A DNA stretch of 64,000 nucleotides, taken from NCBI GenBank assembly GCA_045106685.1, contig JBGCFB010000115.1, positions 4,318-68,317 on the forward strand, written 5' to 3'. A program made the position numbers and the translations under genes. The DNA comes from JAUIGE01 sp045106685 (GTDB lineage: Bacteria; Bacteroidota; Bacteroidia; J057). The notes below the pieces were generated by a model, which was not told where the DNA came from, did not search any database, and saw nothing but the letters and a program-made list of their open reading frames with translations. Shown here one piece after another: positions 51,735 through 60,157 of the stretch (within the stretch, counting starts at the first letter, position 1; the number at the start of each line of letters is the position of its first letter).

Positions 51735-51883
51735 TAAAACAAGGTGTAGATAAATGCCCCAGCCGAACTTGATCCGCCGACGATAAAGAGCAGAATAATG
51801 AGTAAAAGGAGCATCACAACCGGGGCGAGTAACCACTTATTGCGGCTGCGAAAGTACTTCCATAAATCACGTAAAAAGCTCAT
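51734..51883 (-). CDS. DUF5989 small membrane protein
   Basis: 49 residues, MSFLRDLWKYFRSRNKWLLA and then a single membrane span, ending SSSAGAFIYTLF. The start MSFLRDLW and the AxFIYTLF end are the DUF5989 hallmarks. The ATG at 51883 is preferred over a longer frame from 51925. It overlaps the SxtJ gene by one base and lies 163 nt downstream of the carbamoyltransferase, with a palindromic repeat in the gap. Function unknown; the genomic association with carbamoyltransferases suggests a membrane subunit or helper. Confidence 0.85.
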   Translation of the reverse strand: MSFLRDLWKYFRSRNKWLLAPVVMLLLLIILLFIVGGSSSAGAFIYTLF

Positions 51884-51943
51884 TGAATTTTCTTTTTGGT
51901 AAAAGTAGGTAATTAGAATAAACATATAGGCTGATAGTTATTT

Positions 51944-52041
51944 GCTTTTGGCGATTGGCTGCAAGACGACAATTCAACTCTTCGCCTTTTAATAAATCAC
52001 CCGCTATTCATGCCAAAAGCCAACCGCTAACCGCCAACAGC
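51944..52041. repeat. Intergenic palindrome, GCTTTTGGCGATTGGC word family
   Basis: gcttttggc (51944-51952) pairs with gccaaaagc (52012-52020); the flanking gattggctgc and ccaaccgctaaccgccaaca extend it imperfectly. It lies between the carbamoyltransferase stop and the DUF5989 gene, inside a probable operon. Confidence 0.6.
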
Positions 52042-52046
52042 TTCAC

Positions 52047-53888
52047 TTAGTCCAGTTCAAACTGTCGTTCAAAATCTTTCTCATCGAGATGAGATACATG
52101 TGAACGGTGAATAATGTGTTTGTTTAGAACAAGTACATCGATCCCTATGCGCATAAAAGCCATAAAGGCATCTTTGGCCGTTGCGACCATCGGTTCTCCT
52201 CGCTCATTGAAACTTGTGTTGAGGAGGATAGGGCAGTTGGTTTGTTTAAAAAATGCACCAAGAAGCTGATGAAAAGCAGCATTATTTTCAGCAGAAACAG
52301 TCTGGATACGCGAAGAGAAATCCGCATGCGTAATTGCAGGAAAAGAAGATTTGTCTTTCGCCAATTTCTCAACTACGCTCATTCCTGCCAAGGCCTCGGG
52401 AGTAGTCTTTCGCCAAGCCTCTTTTATGGGATACACCATCAGCATGTGAGGTGATTCGTCTATAAGATCGAAATATCGATGTGCTTCTTCTGCTAAAATC
52501 GCCGGCGCAAAAGGGCGATATGATTCTCGCTTCTTCACCTGGAGATTGACTCGCTTTTGCATATCAATCTGCTGTGGATCGCCCAGGATGCTGCGATTAC
52601 CAAGTGCCCTCGGACCAAACTCCATGCGATCCTGACACCAGGCCACAACCTGACCTTCCGCCAAAGCATGTGCTACCTCAGTATAGAGCGACGACTCATC
52701 TGTGGGTTTTACATCAAGTTCGAATTCCGAGATCAAGTCGTTGATATCATCTTCTAAAATTGCCGGACCTAAGAACGGCATGCGCCTTTGATTGTCGCGA
52801 GCACCTTCCTGGTGGATATGATGCGCTGCCAAAGCAGCTCCCAGCGCGCCTCCAGAATCGCCTGCGGCTGGCTGGATGTAGATTTCATCGAAGATGCCTG
52901 ACCGGAGCAAGCGGCCGTTTGCAACACAGTTGAGCGAAACGCCACCAGCCATGCAGAGGCGATTCGCGCCTGTGAGGCGTTTTGCTTCCGTAGCGAGCTT
53001 GATGACCGCTTCCTCGCATACGAGCTGGATCGCGCATGCCAGGTGCGCATGCCGCAAGGTGAAGGCTTCCCCTTTTGTTCGCACCTTCATCCCAAATAGC
53101 GTTTCCCACTTTGCTTTTTTGATCGTGCTGAGCGATCTGCGAAAGCCAAACATCGGCATGTTCAATGCGATCGATCCGTCTGGATGAACAGTCACGATCT
53201 GTTCCAGGATCAGCTGCTTAAACCGCTGGGTATCAGCGTGCTGTGGCTCTCCATATGCCGAAAGACCCATGAGCTTGTATTCGCCAGAATTCACCCTAAA
53301 CCCTAAAAACTGAGTGAAGGCTGAATACAAAAGCCCCAGCGAATCGGGGAAATGACTCTCTTTGATAACGGTAATATCTGAACCTTTCCCATGTGCAATA
53401 CTCGTGCATGTCCATTCGCCTACGCCATCGATTGTAAGGATCGCCGCGTCATCCCAAGTGCTTGGATAATAAGCGCTTGCAGCGTGTGAGAGATGATGCT
53501 CAGGGAATAGTAATGGTGTGGTTTTCTCGTACTGATCATCGATTTTTTTGAGCGCTTTATGAATACGACTTTTTGCAAAAAGCTTCTCCCCAAACCAGTT
53601 CGGCATTGCTGTTACAAAAGAGCGGATGCCATAAGGAGCCGTTTCATAGTAAGACTCCAAAATGCGCTCAAACTTCAGAAATGGCTTTTCATAAAATGCT
53701 ACGAAATCAACATCAGAAAGGCTTATATGAGCATAGTCCAAACAAAAGCGGATTGCTTCAGAAGGAAAACGCTCATCGTGTTTTTTACGAGTAAAGCGCT
53801 CCTCTTCTGCCGCAGCGACGATTTTGCCATTAATGATAATAGCGGCAGCTGCATCGTGAAACCAGGCTGATATTCCAAGAATGATCAT
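52047..53888 (-). CDS. Carbamoyltransferase (NodU/CmcH/TobZ family)
   Basis: 613 residues from the ATG at 53888; the longer frame upstream belongs to the remains of a toxin gene. ILGISAWFHDAAAAIIING and EEERFTRKKHDERFP form the N-terminal Kae1-like part with the metal ligands in FPEHHLSHAASAYYPS; IDGVGEW is the ATP-site aspartate; the C-terminal YrdC-like domain shows MEFGPRALGNRSILGDP and LLNTSFNERGEP. Family members move a carbamoyl group from carbamoyl phosphate via carbamoyl-AMP to a hydroxyl of a sugar or natural product. The substrate is unknown. DUF5989 and SxtJ genes follow. Confidence 0.93.
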   Translation of the reverse strand: MIILGISAWFHDAAAAIIINGKIVAAAEEERFTRKKHDERFPSEAIRFCLDYAHISLSDVDFVAFYEKPFLKFERILESYYETAPYGIRSFVTAMPNWFGEKLFAKSRIHKALKKIDDQYEKTTPLLFPEHHLSHAASAYYPSTWDDAAILTIDGVGEWTCTSIAHGKGSDITVIKESHFPDSLGLLYSAFTQFLGFRVNSGEYKLMGLSAYGEPQHADTQRFKQLILEQIVTVHPDGSIALNMPMFGFRRSLSTIKKAKWETLFGMKVRTKGEAFTLRHAHLACAIQLVCEEAVIKLATEAKRLTGANRLCMAGGVSLNCVANGRLLRSGIFDEIYIQPAAGDSGGALGAALAAHHIHQEGARDNQRRMPFLGPAILEDDINDLISEFELDVKPTDESSLYTEVAHALAEGQVVAWCQDRMEFGPRALGNRSILGDPQQIDMQKRVNLQVKKRESYRPFAPAILAEEAHRYFDLIDESPHMLMVYPIKEAWRKTTPEALAGMSVVEKLAKDKSSFPAITHADFSSRIQTVSAENNAAFHQLLGAFFKQTNCPILLNTSFNERGEPMVATAKDAFMAFMRIGIDVLVLNKHIIHRSHVSHLDEKDFERQFELD

Positions 53889-53901
53889 GGTGAGGAAGGC
53901 T

Positions 53902-53983
53902 GCCAGCAGGAAAGAGACAAAGCCCAATTATTTCCAGATAGTTACCAAAGTAAGCCATGAGTGTCCAATAAGTAGTCATCCAT
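53902..53983 (-). pseudogene. Remnant of a PIN-domain (VapC-like) toxin gene
   Basis: Six bases after the stop of the DUF2281 gene an ATG at 53983 opens MDDYLLDTHGLLW, then an in-frame TAA (53944-53942), then LSGNNWALSLS. PIN toxins of this class begin LLDTHxLLWxLSG, so the first aspartate motif and its surroundings are intact with a stop where an aromatic residue normally stands. The remaining 100 or so residues of a PIN domain, including the other acidic residues, are missing because the carbamoyltransferase gene begins just downstream (53888). The order antitoxin then toxin is that of VapBC-type systems. I read it as a toxin removed by mutation and deletion. Confidence 0.6.
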
Positions 53984-53989
53984 TCGTCT

Positions 53990-54211
53990 TTACATATAAT
54001 CTTCAAAATCCGATAAGGGCTCGTCGAAATCTGGGCTCATTTTTATTTTCCCCTGATACGCACCATATAATTTCATCCTAGGGCTTACAGAAGGCTCACT
54101 TGCTATTTGCGGATCATCTTTTTTGATACTGTATTTATCAAGCAAAAACTCAATGTATTCATTGACCTTTTCCTGGATTTCTTTTGGTAGGGCATTAAAA
54201 TTATAGGACAT
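53990..54211 (-). CDS. DUF2281-type antitoxin-like protein
   Basis: 73 residues from the ATG at 54211, MSYNFNALPKEIQEKVNEYI and then EFLLDKYSI, followed by an acidic tail (SPDFDEPLSDFEDYM). Short proteins with this LPxxxxxEVxxYIxFLL helix and a C-terminal (D/E)-P-L-x-D-F-x-x-Y-M end are DUF2281 members that precede PIN toxins. The upstream open frame extension is not needed. The toxin partner is broken directly downstream (53902-53983), so it may be an orphan antitoxin. Confidence 0.8.
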   Translation of the reverse strand: MSYNFNALPKEIQEKVNEYIEFLLDKYSIKKDDPQIASEPSVSPRMKLYGAYQGKIKMSPDFDEPLSDFEDYM

Positions 54212-54282
54212 AATCGCTTTATCTAGAAGAGTAAAAATACAAAATTTATCCCAGATACACTTTGCTCTTTCAGCATTCCATA

Positions 54283-57063
54283 TCAATGCGCCTCCAACCA
54301 ATTCGCGCCGGTTCCTACTTCCACGACAAGTGGTACATCCAGTTCCGCGGCGCCTTCCATATTGGTTTTGACGAGTTTGCGGAGCTGCTCGACTTCGTCC
54401 TTGTGCGCATCGAAGACAAGTTCATCATGCACCTGTAGAAGCATGCGCGATTTTAGACCCGCATCCTTGATCGCCTTCTGAACTTTGATCATCGCGAGCT
54501 TGATGATGTCGGCTGCGGTTCCTTGAATCGGAGAATTGATTGCATTGCGTTCTGCAAAACTTCGGACGGTATTATTGCTAGAAAAAATGTCTGGCAAATA
54601 ACGGCGACGCCCAAAAATCGTCTGGACATACCCTTTCTTTTTTGCTTTCTCTACAGCACCATCCATGAATTTCTTGACATCAGGATATTTCTCAAAATAC
54701 GTCTTGATAATATCGCTCGCCTCGGTGCGAGAAATGCCCATGCGTTGACTAAGCCCAAAGGCTGAAATGCCATAGATGATACCAAAGTTGACGGTTTTGG
54801 CACGACTACGCTGCTCGCCTGTAACATCCTGAGGATCAACGCCAAAGACACGCGCAGCGCTAGCGCGGTGGATATCTTCGCCAGCGCGAAACGCCTCAAT
54901 CATCGCCTCATCCTTCGCTAGCGAAGCCATAATCCGGAGCTCGACCTGCGAGTAGTCAGCAGACATAAGCACATAGTTCTCATCGCGAGGCACAAATGCT
55001 TTACGGACTTCACGACCATCGTCTGTACGGATCGGAATATTCTGGAGATTCGGATCATTGGAGCTAAGGCGGCCTGTCACAGCGACGGTTTGCGCATAGG
55101 TTGTATGCACACGGCCTGAACGTGGATTGATCAGCTTAGGCAGCGAATCCACATAGGTAGACTTCAGTTTTTTGATGCCTCGGTAGGCAAGAATCTGCGC
55201 CGGAAGCTCATGGCTACTTGCCAGGCCTTTCAGAATCTCCTCGTTTGTTTGGTATTGACCTGTTTTTGTTTTCTTCGCTTTCCTCCCTTTTCCAAGCTCC
55301 AGTTTTTCAAACAAAATATCACCAAGCTGCTTCGGAGAGTTAATATTGAATTCCTCTCCAGCGAGTTTGTAAATTTCGTCTTTAAGAATCACAAGACGTT
55401 TGCCCAGGTCTTCAGAATAATGATTGAGGAAGGTTTCGTCTATGCGAATGCCTTCCCATTCCATTTCGGTCAGAATGTTTACGAGTGGGCTATCGATGTC
55501 ATTGAAGACGTTGCTATTGGTGACTTTTTGTTCCAAAGCATCATGAAGACGCAAGGTGATATCAGCGTCCTCTGCAGCATATTCAGAAACTTTTTCCACC
55601 TCGATATCACGCATGGAAAGTTGCTTCTTTCCTTTTTTTCCTATCAATGTTTCTATCGAAACGGTCTGGTATTTAAGTAACTCTTTCGCCATTGCGTCCA
55701 TGCCGTGCTTGCCATTGGCATCGACAACGTAATGCGCCAGCATCGTGTCGAAAACTTCACCCTGAACGACGACATCATAGCACCTGAGCATCAGCATATC
55801 ATACTTCAGGTTTTGACCGATCTTTTTGATTGAAGGGTCTTCAAGCACTTCTTTGAAATCAGCTAGAATCGCATCGGCTTCTGCTCGGTCAGCTGGCGTA
55901 GGCACATAGTAAGCTTCAAATGGCTTGAGCGCAAAAGAGAGCCCGACAAGTTCTGCCTGCAACGGATCAAGGCCGGTCGTCTCAGTATCAAAACAGACCA
56001 TTTTTGCGGCCTTTATTTTCGATGCTAAATCCTTGCGGCCTTCAGCTGTATCGACAAGATGGTACTGGTGATCAGTATTCTCGATATTTTTCTCATCACT
56101 AAACTGGCCAAGCATATCTCCCGCCGCAACGCTGCCTTCGCTACTTCCTCCAAAGAGGTCAAGCTGGCCTGCCTGAACAGGATTGAGCTTTGAGCTTAGA
56201 ATGCGATTGGTCAATGTTTTGAATTCAAGCTCCGCCATGAGTGGCATCAATTCTTCCAGATTTGCATGACCTAGCTTGAGGCTATCGTAGCTCCACTCCA
56301 TGGGCACTTCGCAGTGGATGGTGGCAAGTCTTTTGGATAAAAGGCCTTGCTCGGCGTTTTCTGCAACAGTAGCCTTTAGCGCTTTTCCGCTTATGTTTTC
56401 CGCATTCGCAATGATCTCCTCCATGCTTCCGTACTCTAGCAGAAGCTTGACAGCAGTTTTATCTCCTACGCGTGGAATGCCTGGAATATTATCACTGGCA
56501 TCGCCTTTCAGTCCAAGAAAGTCAATGATCTGACTCGGCGGAATACCAAATTTTTCCAACACTTCTGCTTCACCCAATATGTCATAACCACCACCACGAA
56601 AACGTGGGCGGTACATAAACACATTTTCCTTCACAAGCTGCGCATAATCCTTATCCGGCGTCACCATATATACATCGTATTTCGATGCGTCTGCCTGTTG
56701 CGAAATGGTTCCGATCACGTCATCTGCTTCGAAATTCTCCACTTCTAAAATGGGAATATCCAGCACTTCCAACATGCGCTTTGCAAAAGGCACCATCGCG
56801 CGCAGGTCCTCAGGCATAGCTTCGCGCTGCGCTTTATAGGGCTCGTATTCCTTATGACGGAAGGTGCCACCAGGAGGATCAAATGCTACTCCCAGGTGCG
56901 TTGGATCTTCTTTGCCAATAATCTCCAGAAGCGTATTCGTAAAGCCAAATACCGCTGAGGTGTTCAGGCCGGTAGACGTTATGCGCGGATTTTTAATAAA
57001 GGCAAAATGACTACGGTAGAGTAGTGCAAAGGCGTCGAGAAGGAATATGCGGTGACGTGACAT
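54283..57063 (-). CDS. polA: DNA polymerase I
   Basis: 926 residues, full three-domain Pol I. The 5'-3' exonuclease spans residues 1 to about 290 (FLLDAFALLYRSHFAF, FEADDVIGT, LGLKGDASDNIPG). The 3'-5' exonuclease keeps its metal ligands (VCFDTETTGLDP). The polymerase shows motif A (LMSADYSQVELRIMASLA), motif B (RSRAKTVNFGIIYGISAFGL) and motif C (LLQVHDELVFDAH). It fills gaps and removes primers during replication and repair. The gene stands alone between a GT4 gene and the DUF2281 gene, with 70 nt to the latter. All domains are intact, including proofreading. Confidence 0.97.
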   Translation of the reverse strand: MSRHRIFLLDAFALLYRSHFAFIKNPRITSTGLNTSAVFGFTNTLLEIIGKEDPTHLGVAFDPPGGTFRHKEYEPYKAQREAMPEDLRAMVPFAKRMLEVLDIPILEVENFEADDVIGTISQQADASKYDVYMVTPDKDYAQLVKENVFMYRPRFRGGGYDILGEAEVLEKFGIPPSQIIDFLGLKGDASDNIPGIPRVGDKTAVKLLLEYGSMEEIIANAENISGKALKATVAENAEQGLLSKRLATIHCEVPMEWSYDSLKLGHANLEELMPLMAELEFKTLTNRILSSKLNPVQAGQLDLFGGSSEGSVAAGDMLGQFSDEKNIENTDHQYHLVDTAEGRKDLASKIKAAKMVCFDTETTGLDPLQAELVGLSFALKPFEAYYVPTPADRAEADAILADFKEVLEDPSIKKIGQNLKYDMLMLRCYDVVVQGEVFDTMLAHYVVDANGKHGMDAMAKELLKYQTVSIETLIGKKGKKQLSMRDIEVEKVSEYAAEDADITLRLHDALEQKVTNSNVFNDIDSPLVNILTEMEWEGIRIDETFLNHYSEDLGKRLVILKDEIYKLAGEEFNINSPKQLGDILFEKLELGKGRKAKKTKTGQYQTNEEILKGLASSHELPAQILAYRGIKKLKSTYVDSLPKLINPRSGRVHTTYAQTVAVTGRLSSNDPNLQNIPIRTDDGREVRKAFVPRDENYVLMSADYSQVELRIMASLAKDEAMIEAFRAGEDIHRASAARVFGVDPQDVTGEQRSRAKTVNFGIIYGISAFGLSQRMGISRTEASDIIKTYFEKYPDVKKFMDGAVEKAKKKGYVQTIFGRRRYLPDIFSSNNTVRSFAERNAINSPIQGTAADIIKLAMIKVQKAIKDAGLKSRMLLQVHDELVFDAHKDEVEQLRKLVKTNMEGAAELDVPLVVEVGTGANWLEAH

Positions 57064-57153
57064 GTGTATGAAGCTAAATGAAGACGAAGATGCTTAGTCT
57101 ATCGGTAGATACAAAATGAATCAGAATGGAATTTGGAATAAAAGGGCAAGCAG

Positions 57154-58281
57154 TTATATCAGCCCAGCCACGGCCTGTTCCCAACTGTAGTTTTTCACCA
57201 CAAAACGCCGGGCGGCTTTTCCAATCGTGTCCCTTAACTCCGAATCGGCAAGAAGCCTCTCCAGGCAAGCCGCAAAGTCCGTGAAGCTATCGGCTACCAA
57301 AATGTGCTCGCCGTGACGTGCGCCGATGGCGTTGTTTACGATAGACGTGGTGACGCAAGGAATGCCCAGGGCCATGGCCTCAAGAATCTTGTTTTGCTGC
57401 CCGCTACCCGTAAACAGAGGAGCCGCAAATACTTTTCCTGAAAGGTAAGCCTCGCGGATATCATCTACCCAGCCAGTCAGTTCGATCTGTTCGTTGGCTA
57501 GTGCTTTGACTGCGGCCGAAGGGCGCGCGCCGGCCAGTAGGACACGAGGCGCGCCTTCTAAAAGCGGAACGATTTCCTTCACCAGGCATTGTGATGCCTG
57601 AACATTGGGAAAGTATCCCATATTACCTACAAAAACCAGATCGTGGCTTTGTTTGTGGTCTGTTGATGGAGCAAAATGTTCGGTGTCTACTCCGTTAGGT
57701 ACAATGCGGATTGCTGCACCAAGCGCATCAGCATCTTGCTGTGAAATGATGGCACAGTCCTCAAAATCCTTCAGGACTTGTTGCTCATAGCGTTTAAGTC
57801 GTCGTGTCTCTTCCTGAAATAGCAGCTGCAATGGCCAGGCGCTATTGGCCGCACGACGTTTCATCCCCAGTGAGAAAGCATCCATGATGTCAAGGGTGAC
57901 TGGTGCTTCTATTTTTGCAGCATATGGAGCCATTCGTACTAATTGACAGAAGACTTTATCCGGCTTAAACTGTGCTGAGATTTCCTTGATCGAACGTTCA
58001 ATATGTCTTCTGTGAAACAGTGACACCTGCCAGGGCTTTTTGCTAAAAACGCCTTTTATCAATGCAAATAGGCTACCGATGCGCCCAAGTTTGAAGGTGT
58101 GAATTTCTTCGCAAAAGGATTCAATTTCTTTTTTGTCAGCTTCTTTAATTTCGTCTAAATGTAAAGCAACGAGGCATATGCGATGCTTACGAGATAGAAG
58201 CCGCAGGTGATGGTACAACCGTAGCTTATCGCCTTTTTCCAAAGGGAAGGGGAAGCGAGATGCTAGTACCAGGAGTTTCAT
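57154..58281 (-). CDS. Family-4 (GT-B) glycosyltransferase
   Basis: 375 residues. The N terminus MKLLVLASRFPFPLEKGDKL and RLYHHLRLL is that of TIGR03087-like sugar transferases. The C-terminal Rossmann half has IRIVPNGVDTEHF, VFVGNMGYFPNV, LTGWVDDIREAY, PLFTGSGQQNKILEAMALGI and PCVTTS, the E-x7-E type nucleotide-sugar site being SGQQNKILEAMA. It transfers a sugar from a nucleotide donor, probably into cell-surface or extracellular glycan. No other polysaccharide gene is immediately adjacent. The stop is 90 nt upstream of polA. Confidence 0.88.
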   Translation of the reverse strand: MKLLVLASRFPFPLEKGDKLRLYHHLRLLSRKHRICLVALHLDEIKEADKKEIESFCEEIHTFKLGRIGSLFALIKGVFSKKPWQVSLFHRRHIERSIKEISAQFKPDKVFCQLVRMAPYAAKIEAPVTLDIMDAFSLGMKRRAANSAWPLQLLFQEETRRLKRYEQQVLKDFEDCAIISQQDADALGAAIRIVPNGVDTEHFAPSTDHKQSHDLVFVGNMGYFPNVQASQCLVKEIVPLLEGAPRVLLAGARPSAAVKALANEQIELTGWVDDIREAYLSGKVFAAPLFTGSGQQNKILEAMALGIPCVTTSIVNNAIGARHGEHILVADSFTDFAACLERLLADSELRDTIGKAARRFVVKNYSWEQAVAGLI

Positions 58282-58322
58282 CGCTACAAAGTAAAGGAAA
58301 AGTCTATGTCCGATTCATATTG

Positions 58323-58330
58323 TATCTTTG
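58323..58330 (+). promoter_or_regulatory. -7 element of the thioredoxin operon
   Basis: TATCTTTG, a full TAnnTTTG match, 123 nt upstream of the ATG at 58454. The leader would contain the palindrome at 58377-58410. No TTG at the usual spacing. Confidence 0.5.
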
Positions 58331-58376
58331 TTTTTATACAAATCCTGATGTTTTTGTTGTGAGTTTCGTGTTAAGT

Positions 58377-58410
58377 GTTTTGAGTTTAATGCTTTTTTTT
58401 AACTCAAAAC
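58377..58410. repeat. Intergenic palindrome, GTTTTGAGTT words
   Basis: gttttgagtt (58377-58386) pairs exactly with aactcaaaac (58401-58410), with a T8 run in the loop. The flanks repeat the words gagtttcgtgttaagtg and acccacaaccccaaactc. On the plus strand it would fold in the leader of the thioredoxin gene. Confidence 0.6.
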
Positions 58411-58453
58411 CCACAACCCCAAACTCCAAACATTTTTAAAAAAAGTAGTTAAC

Positions 58454-59632
58454 ATGAAACGTATACAGTATTCTATTTCGACGCTCATCATGATGCTAGC
58501 CCTCACGATGGGTTCTGCTCAGGCAGAAGGAATCGAATTTTTTCACGGAACCTGGGACGAGGTAGTTGCGGAAGCAAAAAAGAGCCGACGCTTAATCTTT
58601 GTAGACGCATATACAACATGGTGTGGACCATGTAAAATGATGGCGCGAAACACCTTTACAGATGCTGAAGTGGGCGAATTTCATAATGACAATTTTGTCA
58701 ATTATAAGTTCGATATGGAAAAAGGAGAAGGCCCTACCTTTGCTGCAAAATATGGCGTAAGGGCTTATCCTACTATTTTTTACATCGACTTCACAGGCGC
58801 GGAAATACACAAGGCTGTTGGTTACAGAGCGCCGAATCAGTTACTCGCTGAAGGAAAAAAGGCCCTGAACTCAGATAAGAATGAGGCTACAAAAGAACTT
58901 TCCTTTAAAGACGGCGCCCTGAAAGGGCAAGAGCTCTACAAATATGCCGCAAAACTTAAAGCAGATGATAAGCCTTTTGAAAAAGCAGCTTCCGAGTATT
59001 TTGCGACGCTGTCAACTAAAGAGCTGCAGACTAAAGCAGGCTGGGAAGCGATTCAGGAATTGGGCTCCGATGTGTATTCAAGAGAAGTGCAGCTTTTGAT
59101 CAAAAAGCGTAAAAAATTTAAAAAGAAATATGGTGCAGGTGTTGATGCTAAGATTGATGAAATTTTCCGTTCAACTGCATTAAAAATGGCTTACCAAAAA
59201 GATCAGAAAGCTTTTGATAAATTGGTGGAGGAGTCGGGCAAGCTAAAGGATAAAGGCCGCATGGCGAATCGCATGAAGCTGAGCTACGCTGAGGCAAATG
59301 GCGACTGGGAAGGCTACGCTGAGGCTGCCGTGAATTTTTACAGCGAATACCCTACAACTAACAAAGACGACCTTAAGCGCCTTTTAGAAAATTTTGTAGA
59401 CAAAGTAGATGGCCCTGGCCTACTCGCCTCTGCCGGTGATTGGGGTCGCCAGCTTACTGCACTGGAAAATACCTACAACAACAATGCGCTGTATGCCCGC
59501 TTGCTACAAAAAGCTGGTAAAATGCGCGAAGCATATACGGTAGCGAATAAGGCGATTTCGATTGCGCAGGATTCCGAAGAGGACTACGAAGAGATGCAAG
59601 AACTCGCCGACTCATTACGCAGCAAGCTGTGA
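58454..59632 (+). CDS. Exported thioredoxin-domain protein
   Basis: 392 residues. Signal peptide (ISTLIMMLALTMGSAQA). The thioredoxin domain covers about residues 30-135: WDEVVAEAKKSRRLIFVDAY, the redox pair in TTWCGPCKMMARNTF, and a cis-proline loop (VRAYPTIFYIDF). The C-terminal 230 residues are Lys-rich helices of unknown role (KKRKKFKKKYGAGVDAKID), perhaps TPR-like. A DsbD/thiol-disulfide role in the periplasm is likely. It starts an operon: the SUKH gene begins at its stop (GTGA overlap) and the AddB-like nuclease gene follows. A -7 element is at 58323. Confidence 0.88.
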   Translation: MKRIQYSISTLIMMLALTMGSAQAEGIEFFHGTWDEVVAEAKKSRRLIFVDAYTTWCGPCKMMARNTFTDAEVGEFHNDNFVNYKFDMEKGEGPTFAAKYGVRAYPTIFYIDFTGAEIHKAVGYRAPNQLLAEGKKALNSDKNEATKELSFKDGALKGQELYKYAAKLKADDKPFEKAASEYFATLSTKELQTKAGWEAIQELGSDVYSREVQLLIKKRKKFKKKYGAGVDAKIDEIFRSTALKMAYQKDQKAFDKLVEESGKLKDKGRMANRMKLSYAEANGDWEGYAEAAVNFYSEYPTTNKDDLKRLLENFVDKVDGPGLLASAGDWGRQLTALENTYNNNALYARLLQKAGKMREAYTVANKAISIAQDSEEDYEEMQELADSLRSKL

Positions 59633-60138
59633 GTCGAAGCCCCTGGAACAGTATCCAGCAAGCTTTTTCGGAATCATTTCCAGCAGAAGGTGAGCGCTTC
59701 GCGCCAACCTTAATCACTGGAATGACCGAGTCAGAACTGGAAAATCACAGAAAGCAATTTCCTCATGGTTTACCTGAGGAAATTGCTTTGCTTTTAGAAA
59801 ATACGCGAGGCTTCGATGTTATGTCGTTAGGCGAAATTCGTTTTGATAATGCTCCTGATCGTGATGCTCAGATTAAACTTTGCGAAGACGAGGAAGAGAA
59901 TACCTGGCATGTCAAAATGGACACACAGTCAGGAGCCTGGAAAGAAGTGCTTGTTCGTTCTGGATCAGGTGATATGGAATTAGAACAGGCTCCGAATTTG
60001 ACGAGTTTTTTGGAGCAAATATTCCATCAAGCTGGCCACGAAGTAAGCTGGCTGGAGCACACAAGAAAAGAGCTTAGGCGGCTTTCTCAAAAGCCTGCTA
60101 AACCGTCATTCTGGAAGCGTTTATTTCCTTTTTTATAA
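59629..60138 (+). CDS. SMI1/KNR4 (SUKH)-like protein
   Basis: 169 residues from a GTG at 59629 overlapping the thioredoxin stop by 4 nt. ITGMTESELENHRKQFPHGL then PEEIALLLENTRGFDV fits the SUKH pattern: an acidic helix, then LPxxxxxLLxxxxG. The ending is a basic helical tail (LRRLSQKPAKPSFWKRLFPF). SUKH proteins commonly act as immunity proteins or adaptors in toxin systems, but here no toxin gene is adjacent, so a housekeeping or adaptor role is equally possible. The match is judged by eye and only moderately secure. Confidence 0.55.
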   Translation: MSRSPWNSIQQAFSESFPAEGERFAPTLITGMTESELENHRKQFPHGLPEEIALLLENTRGFDVMSLGEIRFDNAPDRDAQIKLCEDEEENTWHVKMDTQSGAWKEVLVRSGSGDMELEQAPNLTSFLEQIFHQAGHEVSWLEHTRKELRRLSQKPAKPSFWKRLFPFL

Positions 60139-60157
60139 ATAACCCCAATCACTCACT

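Noticed and set aside
51734..51836. 151-codon version of the SxtJ-like gene
   Set aside because: The extension overlaps the whole DUF5989 gene in another frame; the GTG at 51734 in a TAGTG overlap gives the proper SxtJ-like start.
55210..55680. Plus-strand frame of 156 codons antisense to polA
   Set aside because: polA motifs are intact through this region and the frame has Phe/Leu-rich shadow composition.
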